A stretch of 64,000 bases of DNA from DAOUJI01 sp965219565 (GCA_965219565.1 OZ244780.1:186001-250000); one strand, 5' to 3'. Shown: positions 1-8,745, counted from the stretch's first letter. Notes: generated from the sequence alone by a model not told the origin. Translations and numbers: made by a program.

Positions 1-1148
1 TGGCGCAGGTTCCAGTATCCCTCCGCTCTAAGATTGGCAAAGCGGCTTGGGTCATGGGCGGCTCGTCCCACGTTCACGCCGTCCACCCTGTATCCCAGTT
101 CCTTCAGCCGGTCCACCACACCGGCCCCTATGCCCACCTCGTCCACCACCACGTCCTCCGGGTCCGCCTCTTTGATGGCGGCCACCACGAGGCCCGTCAG
201 CTTCATGGTGTCCAGGCCCCGGAATGTCCGCACTGGCTTGACCTGACCGCCCCGGCGCACGAGGATTACGCTTCTGTCGCTGCCGAACCGGGCCACGTCT
301 ACGGCTACCACCGTCGGCTGGGGTGCGTCGTCCTGCTCCACTGCCCCGCCCGAGACCTTGGCCGCGCCTTCTATTGCGGAGAGAGGAATCAGCGTGTCCT
401 CCGACTGCTCCGGGAACTCGCCCAACACCCTGGCCTGAAATATGGGGTTGTCCTCCCCCCATATCTTCCGCCGCTGCTCCACCCATCTCGCGGTCACCAG
501 GCCGGGCACCGTCTGTGCGCCCCCCGCCACGTTGGGGCTGTCGTAGGCCGATATAGTTATGGTGTGGTACAGCTCCCTGTCCTCGTGGAACGCCCGGCGG
601 AAGGAGCCGGTGACGGTCGTGGGGTTGCCAATAAGCAGCAACCGGCAGTTCTCCGAGGTCATCAGAGCCTCTATGGCTTCGTAGATGGGCTCGGCGACTC
701 CCTCTGCCTCATCCACCACTATGAGCATGTTGGCGCTGTGAAAACCCTGGAACTCATCGGGGCTGTCAGCGGATAGCCCCATGGCGAAGCTGTCTCTTTC
801 GGGCATCTCCAGGCGGGTGTCCAGCAACTTCCCGCCCAGGTCGAATTTTGCGTTGCGGTAGCGGCGGTGCACCTCTTTCCAGAGGATGTGGCGGACCTGC
901 CTGAAGGTCGGAGCCGTGCTCAACGCCACGGCGTGCTCGTGGCAACTCATGAACCAGAGGATTGCCACCGCCGCCGAGAACCCCTTTCCCAGCCCGTTGC
1001 CCGACTTCACCGCCACCCGTTCGTTAGCCGCGACGGCGGTTAGAGCCTCCACCTGCTTTGACCAAGGCTCCACTCCCAGGACTTTCCGAGCGAAGTAGAC
1101 GGGGTCTTCCCGGTGCCGCTTGGTGCATTTATATGGCTTCTTGTTCAA
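1..1148 (-). CDS. Phage-type terminase large subunit, partial (3' end beyond window)
   Basis: The frame stays open from position 1148 to the window edge and encodes about 382 residues of a DNA-packaging motor. Visible motifs are an adenine-motif-like entry (GVEPWSKQVEAL), a P-loop (SGNGLGKGF), a Walker B with catalytic acid (MLIVVDEAEGV), a coupling motif (LLLIGNPT) and the start of the RNase H-like nuclease domain (VAVDVARFGSD, then VVVDEVGIGAG). The P-loop has Gly where Ser/Thr normally follows the lysine. The first usable start after the in-frame TAG at 1158-1160 is TTG at 1148; CTG at 1151 is also possible. It lies just downstream of a zinc-ribbon mini-gene. It could belong to a prophage, a remnant or a gene-transfer-agent-like cluster continuing to the left. 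Family call is firm; whether it is active is unknown. Confidence 0.85.
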   Translation of the reverse strand, partial: MNKKPYKCTKRHREDPVYFARKVLGVEPWSKQVEALTAVAANERVAVKSGNGLGKGFSAAVAILWFMSCHEHAVALSTAPTFRQVRHILWKEVHRRYRNAKFDLGGKLLDTRLEMPERDSFAMGLSADSPDEFQGFHSANMLIVVDEAEGVAEPIYEAIEALMTSENCRLLLIGNPTTVTGSFRRAFHEDRELYHTITISAYDSPNVAGGAQTVPGLVTARWVEQRRKIWGEDNPIFQARVLGEFPEQSEDTLIPLSAIEGAAKVSGGAVEQDDAPQPTVVAVDVARFGSDRSVILVRRGGQVKPVRTFRGLDTMKLTGLVVAAIKEADPEDVVVDEVGIGAGVVDRLKELGYRVDGVNVGRAAHDPSRFANLRAEGYWNLR

Positions 1149-1157
1149 CAGGCCGTC

Positions 1158-1313
1158 CTAGGCGCCCAGCGCCGGAGCATGGGTCGGACTGCTGTCAGAA
1201 GGACTGAAGATGAAGCCGCATCCCCGGCATCTATAGACCTCGTTGTCTTTGTCCAGCCGTTTAGCCAGCCTGATCAGGCGGACATCTCCGCAGCGTCGGC
1301 AATGCAATTCCAT
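1158..1313 (-). CDS. 51-aa zinc-ribbon protein upstream of terminase
   Basis: A short ATG-started ORF encodes a 51-residue protein with two CxxC knuckles (CRRC near residue 5 and CRGC near residue 29), the layout of a four-cysteine zinc ribbon, followed by a Ser/Pro-rich tail. It ends in TAG and lies in the same frame as the terminase that follows, with only three codons between its stop and the terminase TTG. Small zinc-ribbon proteins often sit next to packaging genes in phages, so a phage origin is plausible. No clear Shine-Dalgarno sequence is seen. Function unknown. Confidence 0.55.
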   Translation of the reverse strand: MELHCRRCGDVRLIRLAKRLDKDNEVYRCRGCGFIFSPSDSSPTHAPALGA

Positions 1314-1326
1314 GTATGCCCTCCAC

Positions 1327-1364
1327 AAAAAAAGGGGGACGGACCCGGAGCCCGGGTCCGTCCC
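1327..1364 (-). terminator. Strong rho-independent terminator (minus strand)
   Basis: A perfect 13-bp stem (1336-1348 with 1352-1364) closes a 3-nt loop and, read on the minus strand, is followed directly by seven T residues (1327-1333). It lies between the dehalogenase-like gene and the zinc-ribbon/terminase genes, so it would insulate the phage-type genes from upstream transcription. Confidence 0.75.
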
Positions 1365-1445
1365 GTTGAATATCAGTTTATGGAGCGGCTTTTTGCGGCG
1401 TCAACAGACAGGTGGCATGGGGTCAAGCATGAGACGTCTGTAGGA

Positions 1446-1490
1446 TTCCCTTCCCCCTTCAAGGGGCAAGGTCAGGATGGAGGTGGGGAG
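1446..1490. repeat. Dispersed inverted repeat, diverged copy
   Basis: CCCTTCCCCCTTCAAGGGGC followed by a G-rich GGAGGTGGGGAG tail resembles the CCCTCTCC...GGAGAGGG...GGGGTGAGGG elements found in several other gaps of this window. Confidence 0.4.
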
Positions 1491-1524
1491 TCCGCACAAG
1501 GTCCGATGGCACATCTGCGCCATA

Positions 1525-1560
1525 CTCCCTCTCCCTCAGGGAGAGGGTTGGGGTGAAGGG
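1525..1560. repeat. Dispersed inverted repeat (CCCTCTCCCT/AGGGAGAGGG family)
   Basis: CTCCCTCTCCCTCAGGGAGA continues into GGGTTGGGGTGAAGGG: a short hairpin plus a GGGGTGA(A/G)GGG tail. Close relatives lie at 39637-39670 and 55846-55880, all between genes. Confidence 0.6.
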
Positions 1561-1572
1561 AGACAATAAGAA

Positions 1573-1600
1573 GGGGCGGCGCATTTAAGTACGCCGCCCC
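1573..1600 (-). terminator. Terminator hairpin downstream of the dehalogenase-like gene
   Basis: A 9-bp GC stem (1573-1581 with 1592-1600) encloses a 10-nt loop and is followed on the minus strand by TTCTTATTG. It lies 30 bases past the stop of the gene ending at 1631. The T-tract is imperfect. Confidence 0.55.
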
Positions 1601-1630
1601 TCTGCGTTGGGCGTTATTCAAGGACGTGGG

Positions 1631-2929
1631 CTAGAACTCGTCCATGTCCTCAATGTCCCACTCCAAGTCCATGGCGTTGGCGGGACCTTTGACCGCGTCT
1701 TCCAACCGTGAGCGGAACTCGGAGAACACTTCGTCTCCGTCCGTTCCTTGAGGCACCTCGCCTGACGACATCTTCTCGGTCAGGTCCTTGAGGAGGTACT
1801 CGCTGGCTGTGCCTTCCGGCACGTGGAAGAAGTCGGCGTCGAACCTGGGAAGTTCGCCGGGGCCGAAGTAGCCCGAGTCGTGCATCTCGAAGCCTTCCAG
1901 CAGGTGCGTGCCCTTGCCCAGCACCTCTCCGGTGGAAGCGTAGTGGTCCAGCACGTTGTGTAGGCCGTACCGCTGCACCGGGCATACCTTCATGCAGATT
2001 CCGCATGCGGCGTACCGGGCCATCACCGGGCGGCACCTCTTGGCGATGAGCTTGAACTTCTCGACACCCCTCCACCAGACCTTCTCCCTCATGAGGGCGC
2101 GGCCCGGGCAGCGGTTCACGCACACCTGGCACACGGAACAGAAGGCGTGAATTCCGTAGTCCACTGGGCTGTCGTTTTCAAGAGGCATGTCCGTTGTGAT
2201 CATCATCAGGCGGTGCCGGGAGCCGAAGTGGGGAGACAACAGGTAACCCATCGCTCCCTGCTGGCCCATACCCGCCGCTACGAACATTGGTATTACGGCC
2301 GTGCTGGCGTCGGTGGGGGCGTGAATCTGGGCGTGGAAACCGAGAGAGCGGATGTGCTCGGCGAAGGCCAGCGCAATGCCCGTCTCCCTCCGGTAGGTGG
2401 CGAACACGGCGGCCTCCGCCGGCTCGCTGGGAATGGTCTGGGTCTCTTCGTAGGGCTGCTCCAGCGCCAGGCATATGGCGTTGGGGAAGGGCTTGATCCA
2501 GTTCTTCTTGCTCTTGTAGGCGTACCGCTTGTCATAGGGCGTGATGCCCACCATGGAGAAGCCCAGTTCCATGGCCTTGTCCTTGATATCATCCGTGTAG
2601 TCTTTAGACCAGTCGGCTTCGCCTTCGGGCTCCAGGGTGCCCGATAGGTTGGCCTCACGGATGAGTGGCTTGTTCAGCCGCTCGTGCTCGTCCCGGGTCT
2701 CTTTGATGTCGCTGACCGCCCGAGACCAAGCCCTGTACACGAAGTTCTCGACCTGGTGACTCTCCAGAGGATAGTGGACGCTGTACCAGTCCACCGTCTT
2801 CTTGTCCTGGGGGGCTCCAGGGACGGTCTCCAGCTCCTCGGGGACTCCTATAACAGGGTCTTCGCCCGCTCCGGGGATTGGTCCCCTCAGCGTCTGAGGT
2901 ACTTTGACACTGTGGCCTATCTTTAGCAT
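1631..2929 (-). CDS. Reductive-dehalogenase-like Fe-S protein, no export signal
   Basis: About 432 residues. Two ferredoxin-type clusters lie in the C-terminal third: CSVCQVCVNRCP and, after a further Cys, CGICMKVCP, which fits two [4Fe-4S] sites as in corrinoid-dependent reductive dehalogenases and the related epoxyqueuosine reductases. The region before them (MELGFSMVGITPYD, then the GFHAQIHAPTD segment) resembles the cobamide-binding nitroreductase-like core. No twin-arginine signal peptide is present and no RdhB-type membrane anchor gene is adjacent, so it is probably cytosolic, unlike respiratory dehalogenases. ATG 2929 is preferred over TTG 2935 because GGGAGG lies six bases upstream of it. 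Substrate unknown; an acidic tail (DLEWDIEDMDEF) ends the protein. Confidence 0.8.
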   Translation of the reverse strand: MLKIGHSVKVPQTLRGPIPGAGEDPVIGVPEELETVPGAPQDKKTVDWYSVHYPLESHQVENFVYRAWSRAVSDIKETRDEHERLNKPLIREANLSGTLEPEGEADWSKDYTDDIKDKAMELGFSMVGITPYDKRYAYKSKKNWIKPFPNAICLALEQPYEETQTIPSEPAEAAVFATYRRETGIALAFAEHIRSLGFHAQIHAPTDASTAVIPMFVAAGMGQQGAMGYLLSPHFGSRHRLMMITTDMPLENDSPVDYGIHAFCSVCQVCVNRCPGRALMREKVWWRGVEKFKLIAKRCRPVMARYAACGICMKVCPVQRYGLHNVLDHYASTGEVLGKGTHLLEGFEMHDSGYFGPGELPRFDADFFHVPEGTASEYLLKDLTEKMSSGEVPQGTDGDEVFSEFRSRLEDAVKGPANAMDLEWDIEDMDEF

Positions 2930-3085
2930 GGGCAACCTCCCTTACCGTAATTCTCCCACAATAGGCATACTTGGCAATAAGTTTATACGCCGTTTACGTG
3001 GCTATGTCAAGCGATTTGCACGCTCATCTTGGCCATGAATGCGGCGTTGGCGGCTAAAGGACCAGAGCTGTTGTCTCCGCCCGGA

Positions 3086-3265
3086 CTACTTGTGCTTTTC
3101 TATGAGTCCCTTGATCCTGCTGTCGATGTCTCCAAGGTCGACGGACGCGTCTGACCTGGCGATACCGAGGTGTGAGTCTCGGACCAACTGTTCCCAGTCG
3201 GGGTCGTTGGCGTATTGGTCGCGCAGTTCGGTAAAGTACCGGTCCAGCATTTCTCGGTCGAACAT
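3086..3265 (-). CDS. Small acidic protein, 59 aa, unknown
   Basis: An ATG ORF with a strong ribosome site (GGAGGAG five bases upstream) encodes 59 residues, rich in Asp/Glu/Arg and predicted helical (MFDREMLDRYFTELRDQY at the start, IKGLIEKHK at the end). No cysteine pairs, signal or membrane segment. The good ribosome site and clean codon pattern support a real gene. It stands alone between radA and the dehalogenase-like gene. I do not recognise a family. Confidence 0.6.
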   Translation of the reverse strand: MFDREMLDRYFTELRDQYANDPDWEQLVRDSHLGIARSDASVDLGDIDSRIKGLIEKHK

Positions 3266-3364
3266 AGGCTCCTCCGGGAAGGGTGAGGGTTGGGCCGCCT
3301 TGCGAATTCTACGCTAGCCGGAAACTTCCGTCAACCTGACCGCCCTGGGACGCGCCACTTGCTT

Positions 3365-3404
3365 TTCCTTCTGCCCTGTCGGGAGAAGGTTAAGGTGAAG
3401 CTGA
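3365..3404. repeat. Diverged dispersed inverted repeat
   Basis: TTCTGCCCTGTCGGGAGAAG followed by GTTAAGGTGAAG is a degenerate member of the CCCTCTCC/GGAGAGGG intergenic family, lying just past the end of radA. Confidence 0.4.
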
Positions 3405-3436
3405 GTTGTCTGAATCTCCCTCGTCTCTCAGCAGAT

Positions 3437-4822
3437 TCAAGCCGCCACGCCGAGACTCTGCCGCACGGCCGCGGCCAGGGTAGGAGTGACTGACAACTCG
3501 ATTCCCTCAGGCGCAGGCATTCTCCCGTTGCCTGCTCCGGCGGGGGGAACGATGGCCTTGCGGAAACCGAGGCGTGCCGCTTCTCCCAGACGGCGTTCCA
3601 ATTGAGGCGCCGGCCTCAGCTCTCCGGTTAACCCCACTTCACCGATGGCTGCCATGTCTTCCGGAAGGGGCGAGTTGAGGCAACTGGACGCTATCGACAA
3701 CGCCGTGGCCAGGTCCGCCCCCGGCTCTCGTATTCGCAGGCCACCCGCCACGTTCACTATGATGTCCTGGCCTGCCAGGCTCAGTCCAACCCGGCGGCTC
3801 AGGACCGCTGACAACATCAGCAGTCGGTTATAGTCGGTGCCGTTGGTGACTCTGCGGGGGGCTGGCAGGATGGACGGTGAGGTGAGAGATTGAATCTCCA
3901 CCAGCAGCGGCCGGCTCCCTTCGATTACCGGCGCTATGGCGGACCCGATGGAGCCGTGCTGTCGGTGTGCCAGCAGCACCCTGGATGGGTCGTCGACTTC
4001 AACAAGCCCATCTCGGTCCATCTTGAAGATGCCCACCTCGTCGGTGGAGCCGAAACGGTTTTTTGCCCCTCTCAAGATGCGGTAAGAAGTGGCGTTCTCT
4101 CCCTCCATGTGGAGCGACACGTCCACCATGTGCTCCAGAGCGCGTGGGCCCGCCAACGCCCCGTCCTTGGTTACGTGGCCTGACATAATCAGAGGGACCG
4201 TCATGTCCTTGCACCATCGTATCAGCCGGAGCGCGCACTCCCTGACTTGCGCCACGCTTCCGGGTCCCGACTGGACGTCTCCCGCGTGCAGCGTCTGGAT
4301 CGAGTCTACTATGACCAGCGAAGCCTCGGAACGGTCTAGCCGCTCGATGACCTCGTCCACGTCCGTCTCGGACAGCAGGAATACGTCCGTCCCCTGAATC
4401 CCAAGCCGGTCTGAGCGCACTTTGATTTGCTGCGCCGACTCTTCGCCGCTCACATAGACGACCTTGAGTCCCCGGGCCGCGGCTAGACCCGCTGTCTGGA
4501 GCAGCAGGGTTGACTTGCCGACTCCGGGTTCTCCCGCCATGAGCGCCGCCGAGCCCGGCACGATCCCTCCGCCCAGCACCCGGTCCAGTTCCCCAATCCC
4601 GACGGAAATTCTGGGATGCCGGTTAGGCTCGATTCCCGAAAGCTCTTCCAACTCTGCCGGCTGATGGAAAGCCCGTCGACGAGGGGTCGCGGTCGGACCG
4701 GCGCGCGGGGCCTCCGACAATGGGTTCTTGCTTCCGCACGCTGGGCAGAACCCCATCCATTTGAGGCTTTCGTTGCCGCAGTCCCGGCAGAAGAAAACCG
4801 TCCGGCTTCGTTCTCCACTCAT
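3437..4822 (-). CDS. radA: DNA repair protein RadA/Sms
   Basis: About 461 residues in the RadA order: an N-terminal zinc finger (CRDC...CPAC, residues 12-29), a RecA-like ATPase with Walker A GEPGVGKST, the RadA signature KNRFG followed by GSTDEVGIF, and a C-terminal Lon-protease-like domain (residues about 290 onward, with GQDIIVNVAGGLRI). RadA is a branch-migration helicase that helps process recombination intermediates. ATG 4822 is preferred because GGAGGG sits about ten bases upstream; GTG 4831 abuts that site. It lies downstream of clpC, the clpC-radA order known from many Gram-positive bacteria, here separated by a broken DUF429 gene. Confidence 0.95.
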   Translation of the reverse strand: MSGERSRTVFFCRDCGNESLKWMGFCPACGSKNPLSEAPRAGPTATPRRRAFHQPAELEELSGIEPNRHPRISVGIGELDRVLGGGIVPGSAALMAGEPGVGKSTLLLQTAGLAAARGLKVVYVSGEESAQQIKVRSDRLGIQGTDVFLLSETDVDEVIERLDRSEASLVIVDSIQTLHAGDVQSGPGSVAQVRECALRLIRWCKDMTVPLIMSGHVTKDGALAGPRALEHMVDVSLHMEGENATSYRILRGAKNRFGSTDEVGIFKMDRDGLVEVDDPSRVLLAHRQHGSIGSAIAPVIEGSRPLLVEIQSLTSPSILPAPRRVTNGTDYNRLLMLSAVLSRRVGLSLAGQDIIVNVAGGLRIREPGADLATALSIASSCLNSPLPEDMAAIGEVGLTGELRPAPQLERRLGEAARLGFRKAIVPPAGAGNGRMPAPEGIELSVTPTLAAAVRQSLGVAA

Positions 4823-4980
4823 CCTCTTCACTCCCTCCAGATTGGACGGGCCGGATGAAGCTCACGCTCCCCAGGCGCCTTAGTTAACCCTGCCAAGGCG
4901 ACCAACGTCAACTCAGAATTGTCATTGTCATACCAGGCAGACGCACATTTCGCGGAGACTATGAGGAACAAACGGTGTAG

Positions 4981-5000
4981 GGGCGACCGGCCGGTCGCCC
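4981..5000. repeat. Perfect 20-bp palindrome, GGGCGACC family
   Basis: GGGCGACCGGCCGGTCGCCC is fully self-complementary and lies just past the true end of the DUF429 gene. A sister element with the same GGGGCGACC...GGTCGCCC arms is at 60422-60446. No T-tract follows, so it is more likely a mobile or structural repeat than a terminator. Confidence 0.6.
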
Positions 5001-5010
5001 AGCCTTATCC

Positions 5011-5767
5011 CTATCTGAGCTCGGGGTCCCAGTACACAATCTCCATCGGCAATCCCTTGGCGTCCCTCGGAGGGCGATCAGGGACTGTTTGCAACCGCTG
5101 GTGGCCTAGGTGGGCCGTCACAACAAGCGCCAGCGCGTCCACAATGTCGTCCCTGGCCACGACCCACGACCTTCCTTAGGAACTGGGAACAAGCGGCGTC
5201 GAATATCTCCCGGGCGCAGGGCTCGATCCCTTTAAGAACTTCTAGTCGCTCCTTCTCTCCCTCCGCCTTCTTCTTCCCGTACTTCATGGGCCGCTTATGG
5301 TTTAATGCCCAGAGACAAAGCTCCGGATGGACCTCCCTGACTTGGGGTGCGGCATTGGGACCCCGCTCCAATAGGGACCGGTCTACTTGTGCAATCTTGG
5401 GAGCGATGCGGAAAGCTTGTTGGCTGATATTCTTACCGGTCAATCTGCGCTCAACATCACAGGCGGCACGGTAATCTCTAGGTGATTCAGATGCTTGCCT
5501 TACGGTCTGGCGGGTCGGAGTAGGGAATACGCTCGACCGGCGGGCTCCTAGCCGCTTCCGGGCCTCACGGTCGCAGTCACGCCCGCCCTCCCCTTCCGGC
5601 AGCCCTATCGGGATGTCTACGAGGACAAGTTCGGCGCCGGCGTAGCGGTCCAGCAATTCTTTAAACGTCTTGAACACGCCGACTTCATACCTGCCCCGGC
5701 CGTCGAGTCCCACGACGAACCAGCCTTCAGGGCAGCCGTCCACTCCAACGAATCTACTCTGCGTCAT
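5011..5767 (-). pseudogene. DUF429 family protein, frameshifted near the C-terminus
   Basis: The N-terminal 205 residues read as a DUF429 protein (RNase H-like fold, function unknown): VGVDGCPEGWFVV, LVLVDIPIGLPE, RSSVFPTP and REVHPELC are typical. Near 5160-5185 the frame then runs into low-quality sequence and stops at 5078. In the next frame the family's expected C-terminus is intact (DDIVDALALVVTAHLGH, then RDAKGLPMEIVYWDPEL) and ends in TAG at 5011-5013. One extra base explains everything, since 757 nt is 252 codons plus one. This is either a recent real mutation or a base error in the assembly. Its position between clpC and radA suggests co-transcription with radA. Confidence 0.8.
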
Positions 5768-5810
5768 ACCCTGATGGGCCTCCCATACCAGGTGGAGAGG
5801 TACGAAACGA

Positions 5811-5839
5811 AATGCGGGGCGTCATTGACGCCCCGCATT
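5811..5839 (-). terminator. Terminator of clpC
   Basis: A near-perfect inverted repeat (14-base arms 5811-5824 and 5826-5839 around one base) lies 29 bases past the clpC stop. On the minus strand it is followed by TCGTTTCG-type sequence with few T residues, so termination is likely but possibly leaky into the DUF429 gene. Confidence 0.6.
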
Positions 5840-5867
5840 CATGTCTGGGTCTAGTTTCGGGCGGGTA

Positions 5868-8369
5868 TCAAGCGGAGGGCAGGGCCGCCACCTCTTCTAC
5901 GTCCTCGACTTCCTCTTTTCCCTTCACCCTTATCACCGTCTCGTCGTCCTCGACATCCACAATCGCCACGTCTCCCGCGACCATTTTCCCTGACAGCAGC
6001 TCCTCGGACAGCTTGTCCTCCACTGTGTCCTGGATAAGCCGGCGCAACGGCCTTGCGCCGAAGTTGGGGTCGTAGCCGTGTTCCGCCAGCCACTCTTTGG
6101 CCGCCTGGGTGGTCTCAAGGCCGATTTCCTTCTCCTTCAACTCGGACCTGACCTGTTCCATCATCAGGTCCACGATGGAGACTATGTGTTCCTCAGACAG
6201 GGAGTGGAAGACGACGGTGGCGTCGATTCGGTTCAGGAACTCAGGCCTGAAGAAACGCTTCACCTCGTCCAGCACCTTGTCCTTCATGCGCTCATACTGC
6301 TGTTTGTCCGACTGCGCCTGGTCCGACTTAATGGAGAAGCCCAGCGCGGTCTCTCTCTTTATCAGGTCTGACCCCAAGTTGCTGGTCATCACTATGATGG
6401 AGTTGCGGAAGTCCACCTTGCGGCCCTTGGCGTCGCTCAAGTGCCCGTCGTCGAAGATTTGCAGCAGGACGTTGAATACCTCGGGGTGGGCCTTCTCGAT
6501 TTCGTCCAGAAGAATGGCGCTGTAGGACTTCCTCCGAACAGCTTCCGTAAGCTGGCCGCCCTCGTCGTAGCCGATGTATCCCGGAGGGGCGCCGATGAGC
6601 CGCGCTACGGTGTGGCGCTCCTGGAACTCGGACATATCCAGACGAATCATTGAATCTTCGCTGCCAAACATGAACTCCGACAGTGCGCGGACCAACTCGG
6701 TCTTCCCCACTCCCGTGGGTCCCAGGAACAGGAACACGCCTATGGGATGCCTCGGGTCCTTTAGCCCGGCGCGGGCCCTGCGCACCGCTTTGGATACGTT
6801 GACGATGGCCTCTTCCTGTCCGATGATTCTCTTGTGGACTTCCTGCTCCATGTGCAGCAATCGTTGGGTTTCTTCCATGGCCAGCCGGGTGACGGGTATA
6901 CCGGTCCACATGCTCACCACTTCGGCTATGTCCTCGGCGCCGACCACGGGCTTGTTGCTGCCCAGCTCGTCGTGCCACTCTTTCTTGTCGTTTTCCAGGC
7001 TCTCCAGCAGACGGAGTTCCCTCTCCCGGAGTTCAGCCGCATGTTCGTACTGCTGAGCGGCTATGGCGTCGTCCTTCTCTTTCCGCACGTTTTCCAGCAC
7101 CATCTCGGACTGCTGCACGGAGAGGGGAGTAGAGGCGTTCCTTAGCCGAACCCTGGACGACGCCTCGTCCATCAGGTCTATGGCCTTGTCGGGCAGAAAC
7201 CGGTCGGCGATGAAGCGGGAGGCCAGACTGGCCGCAGCGGATATCGCGTCGTCGGATATGGTCAGGTCGTGGTGTATCTCGTACTGGCCTTTGATGCCAT
7301 GAAGGATGCTCACGGTTTCGTCTACCGAGGGCTCCGCCACGACTACTGGTTGGAAGCGGCGTTCGAGGGCTGGGTCCCTTTCGACGTGCTTCCGGTAGTC
7401 GTCCATGGTGGTGGCGCCGATGCACTGGAGTTCTCCGCGGGCTAGCGAAGGCTTCAGGATGTTGGCCGCGTCCACGGCCCCCTCGGCGGCTCCGGCTCCG
7501 ACGATGGTGTGCATCTCGTCGATGAACAACACGCAGTTGCCAGAGTTTTTGATTTCTTCCACGACTTTCTTGAGGCGCTCTTCGAACTCGCCCCGGTACT
7601 TGGTGCCCGCAACCAGGGCGCCCATGTCCAGGGTGACCAGGCGCTTGTCCTGGAGAGTGATTGGAATGTCGTTCGTGGAGATTCGCTGTGCCAGGGCTTC
7701 CACTATGGCAGTCTTGCCGACTCCGGGTTCGCCCATCAGCACGGGATTGTTCTTGGTCCTGCGGCTGAGTATCTGGATGACCCGCTGGATTTCCTGGTCG
7801 CGGCCCACCACCGGGTCCAGTTTCTTGTCCCTGGCGGCCTTGGTGAGGTCGATGCCCAGCTGGTCCAGCGTGGGGGTCCGCGTTGAGCTCTTAGCGCCGT
7901 ATCCGCCGGAAGACGACTGGGGAGAACTCTGGCTGAGGATTCTGTGGGTCTCTGAGCGCACCTTGTCCAGGGTTACGCTGAGGCTTTCCAGGACTCCGGC
8001 GGCCACACCTTCGCCCTCCCGGAGGAGGCCGATGAGCAGGTGTTCGGTGCCGATGTAGGTGTGGTTCATGCGGCGGGCTTCGTCCACCGCCAGTTCTACA
8101 ACCTTCTTGGCCCTGGGGGTCAGACCTATCTCACCCTGGGCGGGCCGTTCGCCGCGACCGATGATGAACTCCACCGCGGAGCGGACCTTGCTCAAGTCCA
8201 CTCCCAGGTTGGAGAGGACTCGGGCGGCTACACCTTCGGTTTCACGCACCAGTCCCAGCAATATGTGCTCGGTGCCGATGTAGTTGTGGTTGAACCTTTG
8301 GGCCTCTTCCTGGGCCAGGGAGAGGACCCGGCGTGCACGCTCCGAAAATTTTTCGAATCTGCTGCCCAT
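5868..8369 (-). CDS. clpC: ATP-dependent Clp protease ATP-binding subunit ClpC
   Basis: 833 residues with every ClpC module: two N-terminal Clp repeats (residues 1-145, GTEHILLGLV and GTEHLLIGLL), first AAA+ domain with Walker A GEPGVGKT at 213-220, a UVR/linker region near residue 430, second AAA+ domain with GPTGVGKTE, and a C-terminal D2-small domain. The ClpP-binding loop is expected in D2. ClpC unfolds proteins for ClpP, with adaptor-dependent substrates. ATG 8369 has GAGGGGG about nine bases upstream. It is transcribed from a near-consensus promoter about 170 bases upstream and has a long leader containing a small hairpin (8446-8464). No mcsAB or ctsR is adjacent. Confidence 0.97.
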   Translation of the reverse strand: MGSRFEKFSERARRVLSLAQEEAQRFNHNYIGTEHILLGLVRETEGVAARVLSNLGVDLSKVRSAVEFIIGRGERPAQGEIGLTPRAKKVVELAVDEARRMNHTYIGTEHLLIGLLREGEGVAAGVLESLSVTLDKVRSETHRILSQSSPQSSSGGYGAKSSTRTPTLDQLGIDLTKAARDKKLDPVVGRDQEIQRVIQILSRRTKNNPVLMGEPGVGKTAIVEALAQRISTNDIPITLQDKRLVTLDMGALVAGTKYRGEFEERLKKVVEEIKNSGNCVLFIDEMHTIVGAGAAEGAVDAANILKPSLARGELQCIGATTMDDYRKHVERDPALERRFQPVVVAEPSVDETVSILHGIKGQYEIHHDLTISDDAISAAASLASRFIADRFLPDKAIDLMDEASSRVRLRNASTPLSVQQSEMVLENVRKEKDDAIAAQQYEHAAELRERELRLLESLENDKKEWHDELGSNKPVVGAEDIAEVVSMWTGIPVTRLAMEETQRLLHMEQEVHKRIIGQEEAIVNVSKAVRRARAGLKDPRHPIGVFLFLGPTGVGKTELVRALSEFMFGSEDSMIRLDMSEFQERHTVARLIGAPPGYIGYDEGGQLTEAVRRKSYSAILLDEIEKAHPEVFNVLLQIFDDGHLSDAKGRKVDFRNSIIVMTSNLGSDLIKRETALGFSIKSDQAQSDKQQYERMKDKVLDEVKRFFRPEFLNRIDATVVFHSLSEEHIVSIVDLMMEQVRSELKEKEIGLETTQAAKEWLAEHGYDPNFGARPLRRLIQDTVEDKLSEELLSGKMVAGDVAIVDVEDDETVIRVKGKEEVEDVEEVAALPSA

Positions 8370-8535
8370 TTTAGGTACCCCCTCATTAGGCCGGTTGGCC
8401 TTCCGGCAAGGTCATTCCTGAAGCCTGCCCGTGAACCCGTATTGTAAAGGGCGCAAGGCCCTTTATGCACGTCGTGGGAACGTCAAGAGGAAACCCCGGG
8501 AACTCCTTATCAATCGTCGGGGCTTAGATGTTCCC

Positions 8536-8565
8536 ATTATAGGTCGCTTACGCGATTGGTGTAAA
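8536..8565 (-). promoter_or_regulatory. Sigma-70-type promoter for clpC
   Basis: On the minus strand TTTACA (8560-8565) and a perfect TATAAT (8536-8541) are spaced by 18 bases. The clpC ATG is about 165 bases downstream; the leader includes an AAAGGGC/GCCCTTT hairpin (8446-8464). No clear CtsR or CIRCE operator is seen in the gap 8370-8745, which otherwise holds only a GC hairpin near 8688-8705. Confidence 0.7.
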
Positions 8566-8745
8566 GGTTCCCAGGTTCCTTATTCTGCGGTGTTCAGAGG
8601 CAGTGAGTATGTGAATTATTTAACAATCGAATAGAACAGTATCACTCTATCACACCCAAACCCCAAATGGAAGCGTTCGAGGGCGGGAATTCGGCGCCTG
8701 AGCGCCGCCCGGTTTATCCGGTCAGACGCTTAGTAAATGAAAAGC

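Noticed and set aside
54..776. 240-codon plus-strand open frame and related frames in 1-1150
   Set aside because: They are shadows of the minus-strand terminase gene, whose frame carries clear ATPase and nuclease motifs.
1113..1556. 147-codon plus-strand frame
   Set aside because: It spans a terminator and two repeats, overlaps a better minus-strand mini-gene and has no protein-like pattern.
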